This document shows positions 61,282 through 64,000 of a stretch of 64,000 nucleotides of DNA, piece after piece. A program made the position numbers and the translations under genes. The notes under the pieces are model-generated. The model was not told where the DNA came from and did not search any database. It saw only the letters and a program-made list of their open reading frames with translations. Position 1 is the first letter of the stretch. Every line of letters begins with the position of its first letter. The stretch spans positions 1-64,000 of the forward strand of contig NZ_JADMVE010000003.1 in the NCBI RefSeq assembly GCF_015547515.1, read 5' to 3'. The DNA is from Eubacterium sp. 1001713B170207_170306_E7 (GTDB lineage: Bacteria; Bacillota; Clostridia; Eubacteriales; Eubacteriaceae).

Positions 61282-62538
61282 CTAAAGAGCCTGCTGCATA
61301 TTCTTTTTCTGGATCATCCGTCTTAAGATAATGCTGATCAAAAGGCCGACCGTCACAATACCGAGAACGAGCATAAAGATGTAGCTGTAGCCTGCCTCGC
61401 CGTATTTATCTAGCATATTGCCGCCGATCAGATAGAAGAAAGCATCGGGTGAAAAGGCAACAGCTGAGACGATACCAACGATGGTGCCGTAATACTTGTT
61501 CGGGATTCTGGCCTCTGTGATGGGGGTATACCAGCAGGGGACAGACAGATTATAGATCGCTGCAACCATGAGCAGCAGAACAACTGCGATAATGGCAAAG
61601 GAGGGGCTGCCCGGCAGCAGCAGTGTGATACCAATAACGATGATACCGAGGATGAAGTCAACAGTCATCACTTTGGTAGCGGATTTCATTTTATCGATAA
61701 AAATACCTGATATGGGGTTCATGATAATGCGCACGCCGTAAGATCTGAAAATGGCGATAAAGTTCATCATAACAACCGGAATGGCAAAGGAGTCAGTCAG
61801 GTAAGGTGTAAAATAGGAGGCGCTGCATTTAAAGGTGTAGGAGCAGCAGCCCATTAAAGCAATTAACCAGACCTCCGGCATTTTCACAACGTCGCCCAGA
61901 TATTTCAACTGGAACTTTTCATCCTGATCTTCTTCGGTCAGGTAGGTATCCCGTTTTTCATTATAGAAGAACAGAAGAACAATACCAGGCACGATATTGA
62001 AGAAAGCGTACAGGTAAAGCATGTAACGGAAGGCTTCGACATCGCCGGTTGCAGAAAGTCCTGCATAAATGCCGGAGGCAATAAAACCAAGGGTCATTCC
62101 GAGCAGCCCGTTGAAGGCAAACATGAAACCATACATTTTTCCCTGTTCGTGTTCCTCACCGATAGTATGGGTAAATTTTACGAAAGCACCGTAAAAAGTA
62201 CAGACAACTGTTACAGCAAAGCCCATCTGGATGGCCAGCATGATGGGATAGCTGGGCAGAGTCGCCATAAGCAGGATCAGGGCCCCGGTTCCAAAGCTTG
62301 AGATGAGCAGCAGTGGCTTGAGCGGAAAACGGTCGGAGAGAATACCGGCGATAATATACATAAAGACTGCAATAATGCCAAAAACCGTGATCAGCATCCC
62401 AAGCTGCCCGTCGGTATAGTCGAGGGCCCCCTGCATGGCTTTGTAATAGTAAGTTGAAAACCAGGGCATGACGTTTTGGGAAGAGTAAAGCATTCCCATA
62501 AAGAACATGAGAATATAACGTTTTTTCTTAAGGTCCAT
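61282..62538 (-). CDS. MFS transporter linked to mttB copy 3
   Basis: A 418-residue twelve-helix carrier with the MFS loop motif GILSDRFPLKPLLL. It has the same general architecture as the two carriers between the other mttB genes but low direct similarity. AAAGGAAATG ribosome-binding site. First gene of the sigma-54-driven MFS-mttB operon; it probably takes up the methylated substrate. Confidence 0.88.
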   Translation of the reverse strand: MDLKKKRYILMFFMGMLYSSQNVMPWFSTYYYKAMQGALDYTDGQLGMLITVFGIIAVFMYIIAGILSDRFPLKPLLLISSFGTGALILLMATLPSYPIMLAIQMGFAVTVVCTFYGAFVKFTHTIGEEHEQGKMYGFMFAFNGLLGMTLGFIASGIYAGLSATGDVEAFRYMLYLYAFFNIVPGIVLLFFYNEKRDTYLTEEDQDEKFQLKYLGDVVKMPEVWLIALMGCCSYTFKCSASYFTPYLTDSFAIPVVMMNFIAIFRSYGVRIIMNPISGIFIDKMKSATKVMTVDFILGIIVIGITLLLPGSPSFAIIAVVLLLMVAAIYNLSVPCWYTPITEARIPNKYYGTIVGIVSAVAFSPDAFFYLIGGNMLDKYGEAGYSYIFMLVLGIVTVGLLISIILRRMIQKKNMQQAL

Positions 62539-62591
62539 TGTTTCATTTCCTTTCTAAAAAGTGTTTCAGATCTCTGATGCCAATATGTTAA

Positions 62592-62607
62592 TGCAAGATG
62601 CGTGCCA
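62592..62607 (-). promoter_or_regulatory. Sigma-54 promoter of the MFS-mttB operon
   Basis: On the minus strand TGGCACGCATCTTGCA, a full match to the -24/-12 consensus TGGCACG-N4-TTGCW. Start expected near 62580, about 42 nt before the MFS ATG. The only sigma-54 activator gene in the window lies just beyond this operon. Confidence 0.9.
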
Positions 62608-62747
62608 TGAAATGTATTATAATATAAAATTATGAAAATACGGGCTGTTAAAGGTGGTTTTGAAAGTGAATAGAAAATAAAAAGGTATAAATTACAAAAA
62701 ATAACAGAAAATGAGTCTGAAATGAATCGGATTTTCACAAAAAGAAC

Positions 62748-62759
62748 TCAAATTAGAAA
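62748..62759. promoter_or_regulatory. Candidate enhancer site upstream of the MFS-mttB promoter
   Basis: TCAAATTAGAAA, one mismatch from the core of the palindrome at 58241-58254, centred about 173 bp upstream of the inferred sigma-54 start. Fits an upstream activating sequence for the PAS/AAA+ regulator; AT-rich surroundings limit confidence. Confidence 0.45.
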
Positions 62760-62767
62760 TAGCAAAA

Positions 62768-62798
62768 AATAAAAAAACGGAGGCAAAACAACCTCCGG
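62768..62798 (-). terminator. Terminator after xdhC
   Basis: On the minus strand ccggagg-ttgttttg-cctccg followed by seven Ts, about 18 nt after the xdhC stop. Confidence 0.88.
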
Positions 62799-62815
62799 TA
62801 AATAACGCATACAAA

Positions 62816-63607
62816 TCATAAATCCTTCAGATGTACGCCGCTTCGCTTATATTTGACAGCGAGCATTTCAGCAACGATCGAAATGGCAATTTCCTCAGGT
62901 GTTTCTCCGCCAATATCCATGCCAATGGGGGCATAGACGGCTTCCAGTTGGTCGTTGCTAAAGCCTTCTGATCGAAGCTTTTCATAGACCGCCGCGATTT
63001 TTTTACGGCTGCCGATCATCCCGAGATAGGCGGCCTTTTTAGTTAAAGCTGCCGCCAGAGCCTCTTTATCGAAACGGTGTCCATAGGTAGTAATGACGAT
63101 AAATGCACCTGCCGGAACGGGCAGCGACATAACGCCCTCGTAAAATTCTGTGACCGGGACATAGGTATCCGCCAAAGCGATCGCCTCGCCGATCTGGTCT
63201 TCACCGCGGGTATCAACCAGGGTGATATCAAATCCGGCCAGGCGAGCTGTTTTCATCAGGGCGGTGCCCACATGGCCAGCGCCGCAGAGCAGCAGACGCG
63301 GCCTTGGGTTTTCAACCTCGATAAATACAGAGAAGTCGCCACCGCAGACCATACCATTTTCGCTGTTCAGAACATAATCCTTAACGGCGTTTTCACCATA
63401 GCGGATACATGCCTGAGCGTCCTGTATGGCCAGCAGCTCCGAACTGCCGCCGCCAATGGTGCCAATGCTGTTGCCGTCAGCAGTTACCAGCATTTTGCCG
63501 CTTTTTCTTGGAACTGCGCCGTCTGCACGGATAATGGTTATTATCGCGTAGGGACGTCCGGCTTCCTCCAACTTAAGCTGTTCTTCCAGTAATTTCTTTG
63601 GATTCAT
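62816..63607 (-). CDS. XdhC-family molybdenum hydroxylase maturation protein
   Basis: A 263-residue protein of the XdhC/CoxI family, which helps sulfurate or insert the molybdenum cofactor in xanthine-dehydrogenase-type hydroxylases. N-terminal XdhC domain (AVPRKSGKMLV, GTIGGGSSE, MVCGGD) and C-terminal Rossmann domain (LLLCGAGHVGTAL, YLGMIGSRKK). GGAGGTTTACC ribosome-binding site. 14 nt after a FecE-type ATPase, so perhaps linked to molybdate or another oxyanion import; no hydroxylase is in view. Confidence 0.88.
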   Translation of the reverse strand: MNPKKLLEEQLKLEEAGRPYAIITIIRADGAVPRKSGKMLVTADGNSIGTIGGGSSELLAIQDAQACIRYGENAVKDYVLNSENGMVCGGDFSVFIEVENPRPRLLLCGAGHVGTALMKTARLAGFDITLVDTRGEDQIGEAIALADTYVPVTEFYEGVMSLPVPAGAFIVITTYGHRFDKEALAAALTKKAAYLGMIGSRKKIAAVYEKLRSEGFSNDQLEAVYAPIGMDIGGETPEEIAISIVAEMLAVKYKRSGVHLKDL

Positions 63608-63621
63608 GGTAAACCTCCATT

Positions 63622-64000
63622 TTATAGTTTTGGTGCAAAGCAGACTCGGCGGCCGACAGAGGTGATATCCTCAAGCCGAAGGTCTATGCCGTAAAGATGA
63701 TTGAGAAAGGGCTCTGTCAATACCTCCCTGCAATCACCAAAGGTAAAGGTACCGTCCCGTTCCAGGACAGCCAGCTGGTCGCCCAGAAGCAGGGCATGGT
63801 CGGGATTGTGTGTGGTCAGCGCGATACCATAGCCCTGAGAAGCCATTGAGCGGATGGTCTTGAGCACTTGAATCTGATTGCCGTAGTCCAGATGAGCGGT
63901 GGGCTCATCCATCAGGATAAAGGCAGGCTTTTGGGCCAGGGCACGCGCAATGCTGACCTGCTGGCGTTCGCCGCCGCTGATTTCATTGTAGGGCTTATCC
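63622..64000 (-). CDS. ABC transporter ATPase, FecE/BtuD type (5' end outside window)
   Basis: C-terminal part of an ABC ATPase running off the window end. The signature [16 protein letters not shown], Walker [15 protein letters not shown] and switch His [10 protein letters not shown] are present; Walker A lies beyond 64000. The D-loop and C-terminus resemble ATPases of iron-siderophore, cobalamin or molybdate importers with BtuCD architecture. Coupling with xdhC hints at molybdate or tungstate, which is inference. Confidence 0.85.
   Translation of the reverse strand, partial: DKPYNEISGGERQQVSIARALAQKPAFILMDEPTAHLDYGNQIQVLKTIRSMASQGYGIALTTHNPDHALLLGDQLAVLERDGTFTFGDCREVLTEPFLNHLYGIDLRLEDITSVGRRVCFAPKL

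Noticed and set aside
1-64000. CRISPR arrays, insertion sequences, prophage or integration sites
   Set aside because: No regularly spaced repeats, transposase, integrase or tRNA-embedded direct repeats were seen. The tRNA-Lys gene at 595-670 has no partial duplicate downstream in the window.

Overview
The window reads as a chromosomal segment of an anaerobic, acetogenic Firmicute of the Eubacterium limosum/callanderi type. The evidence is the mix of gene families: acetate kinase, a formate/nitrite channel, a corrinoid protein, three non-pyrrolysine MttB-family methyltransferases, two URO-D-family proteins and a B12-riboswitch-controlled cobalt ECF transporter. The species assignment is inferred from gene content and not from an alignment. 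I see no insertion sequence, prophage or CRISPR array.

Layout. 1-670: end of an rRNA operon (23S tail, 5S) and tRNA-Asn, -Glu, -Asp and -Lys. 918-4980 (minus): M29 aminopeptidase, type-B carboxylesterase, tmcAL. 5126-6316: ackA. 6452-17781: a long housekeeping run (yceD, rpmF, plsX, acpP, rnc, smc, ftsY, ylxM, ffh, rpsP, khpA, rimM, trmD). It starts from a consensus promoter with a 13-bp inverted repeat around the -10 box, and two heptamer-type repeat elements flank ftsY. 18117-21580: a Crp/Fnr regulator, then an MFS carrier and a URO-D protein whose promoter has a CRP-like palindrome centred at -41.5. 21996-27791: an EamA exporter, a histidine phosphatase and the conserved phoH-ybeY-dgkA-era-recO block with a glyoxalase. 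27873-30046: a second URO-D gene with a coupled 44-codon ORF, divergent from a TetR gene across two operator-like repeats. 30145-33352: promoter, cobalamin riboswitch and cbiMNQO.

The accessory half holds three apparently separate regulated systems. (1) 33439-41290: corrinoid protein, two overlapping GntR/UTRA regulators, then mttB-MFS-MFS-mttB. The three sites upstream of these two transcription units share one operator-like motif. (2) 43255-54506: a LysR-divergent heterodimeric ABC exporter. It is followed, behind a DtxR-like palindrome, by an ECF importer (S, T and a double ATPase), an AraC regulator and a YbtPQ/IrtAB-like ABC pair. This gene set recalls ferric-siderophore uptake loci such as yersiniabactin and equibactin. 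(3) 54718-62607: a PAS/AAA+/Fis sigma-54 activator between an Fbp-type ABC importer and an MFS-mttB operon. Both flanking operons start from near-perfect -24/-12 promoters, and the same TCAAATTTGAAA-like element lies about 160-175 bp upstream of each. The window ends with xdhC and a partial FecE-type ATPase.

Together the accessory genes suggest an organism that demethylates several quaternary amines or methylated compounds through corrinoid proteins, imports the cobalt this needs, and controls each system with its own regulator. Substrates are not identifiable from sequence alone.
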